Assembly: GCF_002531825.1 (NCBI RefSeq)
Contig: NZ_NWSX01000013.1
Location: 1 to 64,000 of the forward strand
Origin: Rhizobium sp. J15
GTDB taxonomy: Bacteria > Pseudomonadota > Alphaproteobacteria > Rhizobiales > Rhizobiaceae
DNA: 64,000 bases
Direction of reading: 5' to 3'
Every line of letters begins with the position of its first letter. Within the stretch, counting starts at the first letter, position 1. Under the pieces are notes generated by a model that was not told the origin of the DNA, ran no database searches, and saw only the letters and a list, made by a program, of their open reading frames with translations. The position numbers were made by a program, and so were the translations under genes. This document shows positions 10,790 to 23,480 of this stretch, piece after piece.

Positions 10790-10894
10790 GTGAGGACAAG
10801 CCCAACGACCAAATTAGCAAGTTATTGTTCAACCGCGGGTGAGTCAACAAGTGGTAAGAGGCAGCATCCGATTCCCGGCACTGATACTTCCATA

Positions 10895-10923
10895 TTGACC
10901 TCAACCATACTTGAGGAATTACA
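10895..10923 (+). promoter_or_regulatory. Promoter with internal dyad upstream of the ABM monooxygenase
   Basis: TTGACC (10895-10900) and ATTACA (10918-10923) are 17 bases apart. The spacer contains a perfect dyad, CCTCAA-N6-TTGAGG (10899-10916), placed where a repressor would block polymerase. No transcription start is known; this is a sequence-based inference. Confidence 0.5.
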
Positions 10924-10958
10924 AACGCCCCGCAGACAGATGATGCAGGAGAGAATGG

Positions 10959-11279
10959 ATGAGCGGAGCTTTCTATCGTGTCGACAAGTTCGTCGTGCCG
11001 GCGGCGGCGCGGGAGGAATTTCTCGTCAAGGTGATGATGACCCACAAGCTGCTGGAGGCGCAGGACGGGTTCATCGATCACAGGGTGCTAGAGCAGGTCG
11101 CCGGTCCTGGCGAATTCAATTTCGTCACCATCGCCGAATGGGAAAACACCGAGGTCGTCGAGCGCGCGCGGGCAGCCGTCGCGGCCGCCCACAAGGCCGC
11201 CAATTTCGATCCCCAGGAGATGTTTGCCCGTCTCGGCATTCGCGCCGATATCGCCAGCTACAAGCCTGTCGCCGCCTAA
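10959..11279 (+). CDS. Antibiotic biosynthesis monooxygenase (ABM) domain protein
   Basis: A 106-residue dimeric alpha/beta-barrel type protein of the ABM/heme-degrading monooxygenase-like superfamily. Visible family features are the first strand FYRVDKFVVP, the segment LLEAQDGFIDHRVLEQ and the strand FNFVTIAEWENTE followed by a helix rich in alanine. Such proteins act on quinones or other small aromatics, or have no known substrate. The ATG follows CAGGAGAGA. It is convergent with the MATE exporter 15 bases downstream. Its promoter carries a likely operator, suggesting inducible expression. Confidence 0.85.
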   Translation: MSGAFYRVDKFVVPAAAREEFLVKVMMTHKLLEAQDGFIDHRVLEQVAGPGEFNFVTIAEWENTEVVERARAAVAAAHKAANFDPQEMFARLGIRADIASYKPVAA

Positions 11280-11294
11280 GGCCGGAAGGCCGGC

Positions 11295-12698
11295 TCAGGA
11301 GCCGGCCATGGCGCCTTCCCGGCGAAGCAGAAGGTAGAAGCGTGCGCAGAGCATGACCGCAGCCGCCGCTAGCCCGACGAGGAAGCCGAACCAGATGCCG
11401 ATGCCGCCGAAGCCGAGCGGGAAGGCAAAGGCCCAGGCGAGGAAGAAGCCGATCGGCCAATAGGCGATCAGCGCCATGATCATCGGCACGCGCGCATCTT
11501 TCAGGCCGCGCAGCAAACCGTTGGCGATCACCTGCAGCCCGTCGACGAGCTGGAAAAGCCCGGCAACCACGATCAGCGGCCCGGCATAGGCAAGCACCTC
11601 AGAGGCCTCGGGCGAATTGACATCGAAGAACCAGCTGCCGAGAAATTGCGGCATGGTCGCGAACAGCACAGAGCCAACCGCCGAGATGACGCAGGCGAGG
11701 ATGACCACCATGATCGAAGCCCGCACCAGCCCAACATGATCGCCCTGCCCATGCGCGACGCCGACGCGCACCGTCGCCGCCTGGCTGAGACCGAGCGGAA
11801 TCATGAAGGCGATCGAGGCCCATTGCAGGGCGATGCCGTGGGCAGCGAGCTCGATGGTGCCGATATAGCCCATCAAGAGCGAGGCCACCGTGAACAGACT
11901 GACCTCGGCAAGCACGGTGACGCTGATCGGGAAACCGAGCCGGATGACCTCGAGCAGCGCATGCCAGTCGGGCTTCCAAAACCGCACGAAAATCTCGTAA
12001 CGGCGCGTCTCCTCCCGCTTCTGGACGAAAGCGAGAATGAAGAGGAAACCGGCCGCCTGCACCACGACCGACACGATGGCCGCGCCCTCCAGTCCCATCG
12101 CCGGAAAGCCGAAATGGCCGAGCACCAGGGCGTAGGCAAAGATCGCGTTCATCACCAGCGTCACGATGGTGACGTTGAGGATGATGCCCGCCTTGCCGAT
12201 GGCGCTGACCAGCGCCCGCATGACGTTGAAAAGCAGGGCCGGCAGCACGCCGAACTGACCGATCATGATATAGCCGTGGGCGAGCCTGGCCACCTCCGGC
12301 TTCTGCTGCGCAAACAGTAAGATCTGTTCCGCATTGAAAAAGGCCGGCTGCACGATGATCCAGAACCCGATCACCACCCACAGACCCATGCGCAGCGACC
12401 GGCGCACCGAGACGACGTCGCCGCGGCCATAGGCCTGCGCCACCATCGGAATGACGGCGATGGCAAAGCCCGAACCGAAGATCAGGATCGTGAACAGGAA
12501 TTGAGCCGACAGCACCATGGCCGCCAACTGCTCGGCGCCGAGACGGCCGACGATCATCACGTCGGTGGTGTGTATGCCGAGTTGGGCAAGCTGCGCGCCG
12601 ATCAGCGGAATGCCGAGCGCCAGCGTGGCACGGAAATGTGCGCTCCAGCGATTATCGGTTGTCGGCGCAAGCCTGCGCGCGTCGATCGGCGTGTCCAT
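11295..12698 (-). CDS. MATE family multidrug efflux transporter
   Basis: An inner-membrane antiporter of about 12 helices that exports cationic drugs or metabolites using Na+ or H+. The start at 12698 (MDTPIDARRLAP) is preferred over an in-frame start 39 bases upstream, giving 467 residues. Family signatures include IPLIGAQLAQLGIHTTDVMIVGRLG in the first helix region, and the internal duplication is visible, with a second similar stretch beginning at the FPISVTVLAEVSLFTVASLLMGYIG segment. It is convergent with the ABM gene. Substrate cannot be told from sequence. Confidence 0.93.
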   Translation of the reverse strand: MDTPIDARRLAPTTDNRWSAHFRATLALGIPLIGAQLAQLGIHTTDVMIVGRLGAEQLAAMVLSAQFLFTILIFGSGFAIAVIPMVAQAYGRGDVVSVRRSLRMGLWVVIGFWIIVQPAFFNAEQILLFAQQKPEVARLAHGYIMIGQFGVLPALLFNVMRALVSAIGKAGIILNVTIVTLVMNAIFAYALVLGHFGFPAMGLEGAAIVSVVVQAAGFLFILAFVQKREETRRYEIFVRFWKPDWHALLEVIRLGFPISVTVLAEVSLFTVASLLMGYIGTIELAAHGIALQWASIAFMIPLGLSQAATVRVGVAHGQGDHVGLVRASIMVVILACVISAVGSVLFATMPQFLGSWFFDVNSPEASEVLAYAGPLIVVAGLFQLVDGLQVIANGLLRGLKDARVPMIMALIAYWPIGFFLAWAFAFPLGFGGIGIWFGFLVGLAAAAVMLCARFYLLLRREGAMAGS

Positions 12699-12843
12699 GA
12701 CACCAGTCCTGTGGTTGGAATCTACGTCGCCGCGCAATCTGCGGCGAAAATATCATTCGGGCTTAGAGGAAAGACCCGCAAAGAACTACCCTAAAACAGG
12801 CAAATGATGAAAAATTCATCATCACATCACCATTTCTGATCGA

Positions 12844-14088
12844 TCAACCCGCCGCTTCCAGCGCCTCGGCCGGCCGGCGAACCCGCACGCGGGTGAGGAA
12901 CACGCCGGCGGCGAGCAGGATGAACAGGGCGGCCGTCAGATAGGGCGCGCCGGCAAAGGTGACCGGCGCCTCCGGCCGCGTGAAATAGCCGAACATCTGC
13001 GTGAAGATCAGCGGCCCGACGATGGTGGTGATGCTGCTGAGGCTGGTCAAAGCGCCCTGCAGCTCGCCCTGCGCCGAAGGCGGCACCTTGCCGGCGGCGA
13101 TGCTGCGCAGCGGCGGATCGGCAACGTTTTCCATCACCGTCGCGACGATGACGACGTAGACCACCCAGCCGTCCCAGGCAAAGGCATAGCCGGTCAGGCC
13201 TGCGGCCGAAAAACAGAGGCCGAGCAGCGCCGTCTTCCATTCGCCGAGCAGCGGCACGACGCGCGGCAGGACCAGCCCCATGACGAGTGCTGCGCCGATG
13301 CCGTAAATGCCGAGCGACAGGCCGATCTGCCCCTCGCTCCAGCCATAGCGATAGGTCGAGACGAAGGACCAGACCGAGGGATAGACGGCATGCGCCAGGA
13401 AGAACAGGAACATGACGAGGCTGACCCAGCCGATGCCGGGATAGTGGCGCATCTGACGCAGCGCGCCGAGCGGATTGGCGCGCTTCCACTCGAAGCGGCG
13501 GCGGTTCTTCGCCTCCAGCGTTTCCGGCAGCAAGAAGCAGGCGGCGATGAAATTGAGGAGCGACAGCGCAGCTGCGCCGAGAAAGGGCACGCGCGGGCCG
13601 AATTCGCCGAGGAAGCCGCCGATGACGGGGCCGATCGTAAAGCCGACGCCGAAAGCGATGCCGATCAGCCCGAAATTCTTCGCCCGGTTCTCCTCCGTGC
13701 TGATGTCGGCGATATAGGCCGAGCAGGTGGCGAAGCTGCCGCCGCTGATGCCGGCAAGAACGCGGCCAACGAACAGCATCCAGAAGCTGGTGGCGATGCC
13801 GCAGATAAAATTGTCGATCGCGAAGGTCAGCACCGAAAGCAGAAGGATCGGCCGGCGGCCGAAACGATCCGACAGGTTTCCGAGCAGCGGCGCGAACAGG
13901 AATTGCATGGCGGCATAGACGAGCATCAGCCAGCCGCCGTCGACCGCCGCATCACTGACGCTGTCGCCGGTCAGCTGCTCCAGATAGGCCGGCAGCACCG
14001 GCATGATGATGGCGATGCCGATAATGTCGAGGAAGAGGATGATGAAGACCAGGAAAAGGCCGCGGCGAACGAATTTCGGGTCAAGCAT
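12844..14088 (-). CDS. MFS efflux transporter of the TetA type
   Basis: A 12-helix major facilitator of 414 residues, inner membrane. The MFS signature GNLSDRFGRRPILL follows helix 2, and the antiporter motif C equivalent is GFTIGPVIGGFLGEFG in helix 5, typical of the DHA1 drug:H+ antiporters that include TetA. Helix 1 reads FIILFLDIIGIAIIMPVLPAYL, close to TetA/TCR proteins. Tetracycline export is possible, but chromosomal homologues in rhizobia usually have unknown substrates. No tetR-like regulator is adjacent. Confidence 0.9.
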   Translation of the reverse strand: MLDPKFVRRGLFLVFIILFLDIIGIAIIMPVLPAYLEQLTGDSVSDAAVDGGWLMLVYAAMQFLFAPLLGNLSDRFGRRPILLLSVLTFAIDNFICGIATSFWMLFVGRVLAGISGGSFATCSAYIADISTEENRAKNFGLIGIAFGVGFTIGPVIGGFLGEFGPRVPFLGAAALSLLNFIAACFLLPETLEAKNRRRFEWKRANPLGALRQMRHYPGIGWVSLVMFLFFLAHAVYPSVWSFVSTYRYGWSEGQIGLSLGIYGIGAALVMGLVLPRVVPLLGEWKTALLGLCFSAAGLTGYAFAWDGWVVYVVIVATVMENVADPPLRSIAAGKVPPSAQGELQGALTSLSSITTIVGPLIFTQMFGYFTRPEAPVTFAGAPYLTAALFILLAAGVFLTRVRVRRPAEALEAAG

Positions 14089-14414
14089 GATGCATCTCTA
14101 CAGCCGTTGTTTCTGGAAAGACGATCTCGTCCCCGCAAAAATGACATAGCTCAGAAAGGAAAGTGAAACAATCCGTGAACATTCAAAGTTTTTGATACTG
14201 CTCTGCGGGAACTTTATGAGACGCCTCAACCGCAGGCCGCGCGCGCTCCTTTCGCCGCGACCGGCTGACCGAGGCCCTCGGCTCACGCGCGGTATGCGGT
14301 ATGCTGTCGGCGGACGATTTCAAAGCTCTCGAACGGGCTGTACCGAAGCATGCGGCGGCCGGCGGGCGTTATCCCGAACAGATGTTGAAGCATATTGAAG
14401 GCCCTGCCGTGAGG

Positions 14415-14569
14415 CCCCCTCATCCGCCTGCCGGCACCTTCTCCCCGAGGGGGAGAAGAGATTTGTGGCGGCGTTGCATTCCCATAGAAGCGTTCATAGC
14501 AGGAATGAGGCTAACGGCTTGGTCTCTTCTCCCCAGCGGGGAGAAGGTGCCGGCAGGCGGATGAGGGGG
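14415..14569. repeat. RIME-like repeat with 32-bp perfect inverted arms
   Basis: The arm at 14415-14446 and the arm at 14538-14569 are exact reverse complements over 32 bases (CCCCCTCATCCGCC... and ...GGCGGATGAGGGGG). An additional partial match extends inward (GAGAAGAG against CTCTTCTC). The arms share their core with the repeat at the window start. The rest of the 14089-14598 gap, including 14089-14414 upstream of the MFS gene, shows no gene. Confidence 0.8.
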
Positions 14570-14598
14570 CGACACCCACAAACCCTAACCAACCAACC

Positions 14599-15516
14599 TC
14601 AAACCGGCCCCGAGAACGTATCGCAGGCAGACAGCTGGCCGCTGTCGAAACCGCGCTTGAACCACCGGGCGCGCTGTGCCGAGGTGCCGTGGTTGAAGCT
14701 CTCGGGCACGACGTAGCCCTGCGAGCGCTTCTGCAGCGTATCGTCGCCGATCTGCTGGGCGGCGTTCAGCGCCTCCTCCAGGTCGCCGGCCTCCAGAATG
14801 CCCTTCTGCTCGGTATATTTGCCCCAGATGCCGGCGAAGCAATCGGCCTGCAGCTCGACGCGCACCGACATCTTGTTGGCCTCTTCCTCGCTCATGCGCT
14901 GGCGGGCCTGGTTGAACTTCGGCAGGATGCCGAGCAGGTTCTGCACGTGATGGCCGACCTCGTGGGCGACGACATAGGCCTCGGCGAAATCGCCCGATGC
15001 GCCGAAGCGGTCGGACAGTTCCTGGAAGAACGTCGTATCGAGATAGACCTTGTGATCTCCCGGGCAATAGAACGGGCCGGTCGCGGCAGAGGCAAAGCCG
15101 CAGGCCGATTGTGTCTGTCCCGAGAAGAGAACGAGGCGCGGCTCTTCGTAATTCTGGCCCTGCGCCTGGAAGATGCCGTTCCAGGTGTCCTCGGTCTCTG
15201 CAAGGACGGTGCGCACAAAGGCGGTCATCTCGTCATTGGCGGGGGTGCGCGTTCCCTCGGACTGGCTCTGCTCGTAGCCCGGGCCGCTCGACATGCCGCC
15301 GCCATAGAGCACCTGCATCAGATCTATGCCCATCGCCTTGAAGATGAAATAAATGACGACGAGGAAGATGATCGTGCCGATGCTCAAACCGCCGCCGGCG
15401 CGGCGAACACCGCCGCCGGAGGGGAAATTGAACCCGCCGCCGCGGCCGAAGGGGCTGCCGCCCGAACCACGGCGATCCTCGACATTATCGGACTGACGCC
15501 GGCCTCTCCATTCCAT
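14599..15516 (-). CDS. YpfJ-type putative neutral zinc metallopeptidase
   Basis: A 305-residue protein from the start at 15516 (MEWRGRRQSDNVEDRRG); the in-frame start 33 bases earlier lacks homology. After a glycine-rich N terminus there is one membrane helix (about 46-62, IGTIIFLVVIYFIFKAMG), then a periplasmic domain with the zinc motif HEVGHH (H185, E186, H189). The C-terminal HGTSAQRARWFKRGFDSG is a family hallmark. Family members are annotated as peptidases, but a substrate has not been established. It stands alone, beside a repeat. Confidence 0.92.
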   Translation of the reverse strand: MEWRGRRQSDNVEDRRGSGGSPFGRGGGFNFPSGGGVRRAGGGLSIGTIIFLVVIYFIFKAMGIDLMQVLYGGGMSSGPGYEQSQSEGTRTPANDEMTAFVRTVLAETEDTWNGIFQAQGQNYEEPRLVLFSGQTQSACGFASAATGPFYCPGDHKVYLDTTFFQELSDRFGASGDFAEAYVVAHEVGHHVQNLLGILPKFNQARQRMSEEEANKMSVRVELQADCFAGIWGKYTEQKGILEAGDLEEALNAAQQIGDDTLQKRSQGYVVPESFNHGTSAQRARWFKRGFDSGQLSACDTFSGPV

Positions 15517-15784
15517 CTTCTCTCTCCCCGGCAATGCCCGTGCTTGCACTCAAAGAATTTATATATCCGTCGGCGGGGAGAATTCCAGCGGCTTCATCCG
15601 CCTCGAAACAGTCGGCGGATCTGCCATCACGGCTCCAGCGTCTCGGCCGGAAACCTTGGAAGCGGGATATTGTTCCCTCAAATGCACGCGCCGCCGTTTC
15701 AGGTAAAGAAGGCGCGCTAAGCGCTTGACTGGACTCCCGCTTTCGCTCTTCCTGAACCAGGAGGAGAAAGCAGGAGGAAGAGCG

Positions 15785-16813
15785 ATGAAGGCCGTACGCC
15801 TGGAAGCAACCGGAAAACTGCAGCTGCGCGAGGCTGAAAAGCCGGCGCCCGGCCCCGGCGAACTGCTGGTCCGCGTCGAGGCCTGCGGCATCTGCGGCAC
15901 CGACCGCCATATCTATCACGGGGAATTTCCCGCAAAGGCGCCGGTAACGCTCGGCCACGAGTTCGCAGGGATCGTCGAAGCGGTTGGAGCCGGCGTCACC
16001 GGCTTTCGCCCGGGCATGCGTGTGACCGGCGATCCGAATATCTCCTGCGGCGGCTGCGAGGAATGCCGGCGCGGCCGCGTCAATCTCTGCCGGAACCTGC
16101 AGGCGATCGGCATCCATCGCGACGGCGGTTTCGCAGACTATGTCTGCATGCCGGAAAGCCAGGCCTTCGCGCTGCCGGCTGACCTCGATCCGCTGCACGG
16201 CGCCTTCTGCGAACCGCTCGCCTGCTGCATTCACGGCGTCGATCTCGCCGGGCTGCGGGCCGGCTTTTCGGCCATCGTGCTCGGCGGCGGCGTCATCGGC
16301 CTTCTCACCGTTCAACTGGCAAGGCTTGCCGGCGCGACCCGGGTCGTGCTGGTAACGCGGAGCGCCGAAAAACGCCGGCTGGCCGAAAGCCTCGGCGCCA
16401 CCGCCACGCTCGACCCCGGTGACGGCGATGTCTTTGCCCGCATCCTCGCCGAAGGCGGACTGCTGCCCGGCGGCGCCGATGTCGTCTTCGAATGCGCCGG
16501 CGTGGCCGAAACCATGCAGCAGGCGCCCCGGCTTGCCCGGCGCGGCGGCACGGCCGTCATTTTGGGCGTCATGGCCCAGGGCGCAAAGATCGAGATCGAG
16601 CCCTTCGACCTGCTGTTTCGCGAAGTCGCGCTGATAAGCTCCTTCGTCAACCCCTTCACCCACGGCCGCGCCGCCGATCTCATCGCCTCCAGCCGGATCA
16701 AGGTCGAGCCTTTGATCTCCCGCCGGATCGGCCTCGCCGAGGCCCCCGAAGCGATCGCCAATCCGGCGCACGGCGGCGAAATCCGGGTGCTTGTCGTGCC
16801 GGATGGGAAATAG
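15785..16813 (+). CDS. Zinc-dependent alcohol/sorbitol-type dehydrogenase
   Basis: A medium-chain dehydrogenase of 342 residues. The catalytic zinc site is in ACGICGTDRHIYHG and the following GHEF. The structural zinc lobe has CGGCEECRRGRVNLC, and the NAD-binding Rossmann motif is LGGGVIGLL. The overall pattern is that of sorbitol/threonine dehydrogenase-like polyol oxidoreductases; the substrate is undetermined. The start is set by a strong AGGAGGAAGAG site just upstream. Convergent with nothing; carB follows on the same strand after 170 bases. Confidence 0.92.
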   Translation: MKAVRLEATGKLQLREAEKPAPGPGELLVRVEACGICGTDRHIYHGEFPAKAPVTLGHEFAGIVEAVGAGVTGFRPGMRVTGDPNISCGGCEECRRGRVNLCRNLQAIGIHRDGGFADYVCMPESQAFALPADLDPLHGAFCEPLACCIHGVDLAGLRAGFSAIVLGGGVIGLLTVQLARLAGATRVVLVTRSAEKRRLAESLGATATLDPGDGDVFARILAEGGLLPGGADVVFECAGVAETMQQAPRLARRGGTAVILGVMAQGAKIEIEPFDLLFREVALISSFVNPFTHGRAADLIASSRIKVEPLISRRIGLAEAPEAIANPAHGGEIRVLVVPDGK

Positions 16814-16984
16814 GCTTTCGCGCTATCTCCGGATTCCTGTCGATTCCGCGATTTATGGGGTTCCGTTTGCAAATACATTTGCCTATAAGCCGCTTCTAGC
16901 CTGAAAAGACCTCAATGCGCGACCCGACCTGGTGATCTCCCACCCTGGCCGGCTTTTTGCGCAGCCAGACAATGGATATCGCCC

Positions 16985-20473
<3,489 letters not shown>

Positions 20474-20526
20474 GATGACAGCGCCACCGCCCGATGGGTG
20501 GTGGCGCGAACTCAAGCAGAATCAAT

Positions 20527-21981
20527 TTATGCGGCCGCTTTTATAAGCCGCTGAATTTTCAGCATATCATCGCGAAACCGCGCCATCTCCTCCGCCTTCA
20601 GCCGCTCGTCTGGAATGCGCAGCAGATAGGACGGATGCACGGTCACGAAGAGCGTGCGCCCTCCTTCGATCGCCATCGCCTTTCCTCTGACGTCCTGCAG
20701 GCGCCCTTTTATATCAGTCAGCGCCGCAAGCGCCGTCGCCCCCATCGCGACGATCAGTTTCGGCTTGACGAGCGCCAATTCCAGATCGAGCCACCAGCGA
20801 CAATGCTTCACCTCGCCCATATTGGGTTTCTGGTGAATACGGCGCTTACCGCGTGGCTCGTATTTGAAATGCTTGACTGAGTTGGTGACGTAAAGCGTCG
20901 ACCGGTCGATGCCCGCCTCCGCAATCACCTGATCGAAAAGCCTGCCCGCAGGACCGACGAAGGGGCGCCCTGCGATGTCCTCCTGATCGCCCGGCTGCTC
21001 GCCGACGAACATGACCTCGGCATCGCGCGGCCCCTCCCCGAAGACCGTCTGCGTCGCATGGGCGTGAAGCGGACAGCGCGTGCAGACGGCAGCCTCCGCA
21101 CGCAGTGCTTCCAGCGTGCCCGCCGGAAGCTCGGGCTCGGCGGGAAGATTGCGCGCAGCCTGCTGCAGCCGGTCGTGAAAGGGCAGCGATTGCGTCGCCT
21201 CCCTTGCCGCCATCTCCCGCACCTTGCTTTCGGCCGATGCGATCAAGCCAGGAATGAGATCGGCCTCCGGCAGGTTTTTCCAGTATTTCTTCGGCATCTC
21301 CGCCTGCATCGCCTTCACCTTCAACCTGGCCGGATTGAAGATATTGGCGTAGTAGGTGCGCCAGAGTTCGTCCGTGGCATCGCTGAGATCGGGTTTTTCG
21401 CAAGGCTCGTCTGTCATCGTCAGCCGCTCGCCGTCCCAGGCGGCCGATCCCTTCGGCGTTGCGATCAGCCAGTCCATGTCGTTGAAGCGCCGCTGGAAGA
21501 AGGGCGCCGTGCGCCTGACGATATGGTGGTCCGGCTCGAACCAGGCGAGGAATTTCCGGCGGCCTGCCGATACCGCGCCGACCTCCTTGAAACGGACGAA
21601 GGCCGTCATCTTGTGGGCGTCGCGGCGCACGTTCTTCGCCATCAGCCGGGCGCGCGCGACATCCTCGTCGGACGCCACCTCGAGCAGCCGCTTGTCCATC
21701 TGCAGCCGCCAGAGCAGGCGGTAAAGCAGGCAAAACCGCGCCGGATCGCAATGGCAAAGCACCGTCTCCGCAAGCTCGATGAAGGCGGGCGGCACCGTCA
21801 TCGGCTTACGGGATGTTGCAGGTACGGGCGGCATGGCGTCCCGCTGAAAGGAAAGATCGGCCTCCGCGCTTTTCTCGCGCCAGTCGATCTCCTCCGGCAA
21901 TATGCCGGCGGCCGCGAAGGCGCGGGCGGCATCGCGCCATTCGCCAAGATCGCCGCGTCCGGAAAGCACGACCCGGCGCAT
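20527..21981 (-). CDS. UdgX-type uracil-DNA binding protein fused to a DUF4130-like domain
   Basis: Two-part protein of 484 residues. The N-terminal half (about 1-260) matches the DUF4130 region found with radical-SAM repair partners, including AHKMTAFVRF. The C-terminal half is an iron-sulfur UDG-fold enzyme: CTRC near 300, GEQPGDQEDIAGRPFVGPAG near 328-347, and the KRRIH loop (about 379-383) that in UdgX lets histidine form a covalent bond with uracil-excised DNA; VHPSYLLR closes the site. The ATG overlaps the stop of the upstream radical-SAM gene as TGATG. Expression is likely governed by the LexA box upstream of that gene. Confidence 0.93.
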   Translation of the reverse strand: MRRVVLSGRGDLGEWRDAARAFAAAGILPEEIDWREKSAEADLSFQRDAMPPVPATSRKPMTVPPAFIELAETVLCHCDPARFCLLYRLLWRLQMDKRLLEVASDEDVARARLMAKNVRRDAHKMTAFVRFKEVGAVSAGRRKFLAWFEPDHHIVRRTAPFFQRRFNDMDWLIATPKGSAAWDGERLTMTDEPCEKPDLSDATDELWRTYYANIFNPARLKVKAMQAEMPKKYWKNLPEADLIPGLIASAESKVREMAAREATQSLPFHDRLQQAARNLPAEPELPAGTLEALRAEAAVCTRCPLHAHATQTVFGEGPRDAEVMFVGEQPGDQEDIAGRPFVGPAGRLFDQVIAEAGIDRSTLYVTNSVKHFKYEPRGKRRIHQKPNMGEVKHCRWWLDLELALVKPKLIVAMGATALAALTDIKGRLQDVRGKAMAIEGGRTLFVTVHPSYLLRIPDERLKAEEMARFRDDMLKIQRLIKAAA

Positions 21982-23213
21982 CACAGCAACGACAATTGTT
22001 CGGGCTGCGGCTCGAACATGGCGCGAAGATCCGGCCGGTCGATCAGCCGGCGCGGCGACCAGCCTTCCGCCGAGATGAAGGACTGGACCTTCTTGATCGA
22101 AACGCCGAGCCGCGAGAGATCGTCAAGCCGCAGCCGGCGAAAGCGGCGCGCCGAAACGATCGCCTTGACGGTCTTGGTACCAAGACCAGGCACGCGCAGC
22201 AGCCGTTCACGCTCGGCTTTGTTGATATCGACGGGGAATTCGCCTCGATTGGCAAGCGCCCAGGCAAGCTTCGGATCGAGGTTCAGATCGAGCATGCCGT
22301 CCGCCTGGTTCGCGGTAATCTCGTCGATGCCGAAACCGTAGAACCGGTAAAGCCAGTCGGCCTGGTAGAGCCGATGTTCGCGCATCAGCGGCGGCTTGAT
22401 GAGCGGCAGGTTTTTGGAAGCGTCGGGGATCGGGCTGAAAGCGGAGTAATAGACGCGCTTCAGCCCGTAGCTGCTGTAGAGCCGGCCGCTGCTTGCCAGG
22501 ATCGTCGCATCGTTCGCGCCATCCGCGCCGACGATCATTTGCGTGCTCTGGCCGGCCGGGACGAAACGCTGCCGCTTCTTCGTCTTGAGCGTTGGTTCGC
22601 CCGCCGCCTCGATCTTCAGCCGGAGATCGCCCATCGATCGCCGGATATTGGCTGGCTTCTTTTCCGGCGCGAAGCGGGAAATGCCCTTGTCCGTCGGCAG
22701 CTCGATGTTGAGCGACAGCCTGTCGGCATGAAGCCCCGCCTCCTCGATCAGATGCGGCGATGCCTCCGGGATGGCCTTCAGATGGATGTAGCCGCGAAAA
22801 TTATGCGTCACCCGCAGTTCGCGGACGATGCGGACCATCTCTTCCATCGTGTAATCGGAGGAGCGGATGATGCCGGAGGACAGAAAGAGGCCCTCGATAT
22901 AATTGCGGCGGTAGAATTCCAACGTCAGCCAGACGACCTCCTCCGCCGTGAAGCGCGCCCGCTCGACATTGCTGGAGGAGCGATTGACGCAATAGGCGCA
23001 GTCGTAGATGCAGAAATTGGTCAGCAGGATCTTCAGAAGCGAAATGCACCGCCCGTCCGGCGCATAGGCATGGCAGATGCCGGATCCCTCCGTCGAGCCG
23101 AGCCCGCCGCTCGCGCTTGAATCACGTTTCGCCGTGCCGCTGGAAGCGCAGGACGCGTCATATTTGGCGGCGTCGGAAAGAATGGCGAGGCGTTCGGCAA
23201 GCGACTTCTTCAT
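21981..23213 (-). CDS. Radical-SAM putative DNA modification/repair protein, UdgX partner
   Basis: A radical SAM enzyme of 410 residues from ATG 23213; a GTG at 23225 is in frame. The cluster cysteines are CIYDCAYC (C68, C72, C75), spaced CX3CX2C as in canonical radical SAM proteins. A helix-hairpin-helix DNA-binding motif is near the C terminus (LLRVPGLGTKTVKAIVSARR). This is the family regularly encoded beside UDG-like proteins with DUF4130, so a role in repairing or rewriting a damaged base is inferred; the reaction is unknown. It heads a two-gene operon with an SOS box immediately before its start. Confidence 0.92.
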   Translation of the reverse strand: MKKSLAERLAILSDAAKYDASCASSGTAKRDSSASGGLGSTEGSGICHAYAPDGRCISLLKILLTNFCIYDCAYCVNRSSSNVERARFTAEEVVWLTLEFYRRNYIEGLFLSSGIIRSSDYTMEEMVRIVRELRVTHNFRGYIHLKAIPEASPHLIEEAGLHADRLSLNIELPTDKGISRFAPEKKPANIRRSMGDLRLKIEAAGEPTLKTKKRQRFVPAGQSTQMIVGADGANDATILASSGRLYSSYGLKRVYYSAFSPIPDASKNLPLIKPPLMREHRLYQADWLYRFYGFGIDEITANQADGMLDLNLDPKLAWALANRGEFPVDINKAERERLLRVPGLGTKTVKAIVSARRFRRLRLDDLSRLGVSIKKVQSFISAEGWSPRRLIDRPDLRAMFEPQPEQLSLL

Positions 23214-23219
23214 GCCAAT

Positions 23220-23234
23220 GTTCACTATATGTTC
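23220..23234 (-). promoter_or_regulatory. Alphaproteobacterial LexA (SOS) box
   Basis: The plus strand reads GTTC-ACTATAT-GTTC, an exact match to GTTC-N7-GTTC, the direct-repeat operator known for LexA in alphaproteobacteria. It sits 7-21 bases upstream of the radical-SAM ATG, so LexA bound there would block transcription or initiation. The close placement suggests a very short or leaderless mRNA, and no strong ribosome-binding site is visible. Confidence 0.8.
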
Positions 23235-23480
23235 TAATATACGAAGTCAACCAAATCGATTTGCCCGCCGCCCTTTTTTGGGGCACATCGCCCGATGTCG
23301 CAGTGGGTTGGGTTTCCCTTATGCGAATTTTCTGGAAATTCGCTGTGCCGATCTGCTATAAGCACGCGAATAGGATTGTGGCACGGTTCCGAAGTTCCCC
23401 TTCGGGACCTGTTTTCTTTTGTGTGTGCCTGACTGCTCGAAGGCAGGGACTAGCAGACGCAAGGAGTGAAGGACGGAAAA

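Noticed and set aside
14160..14220. GAAC/GTTC-like words upstream of the MFS gene as a second LexA box
   Set aside because: Spacing and second half-site do not match GTTC-N7-GTTC.
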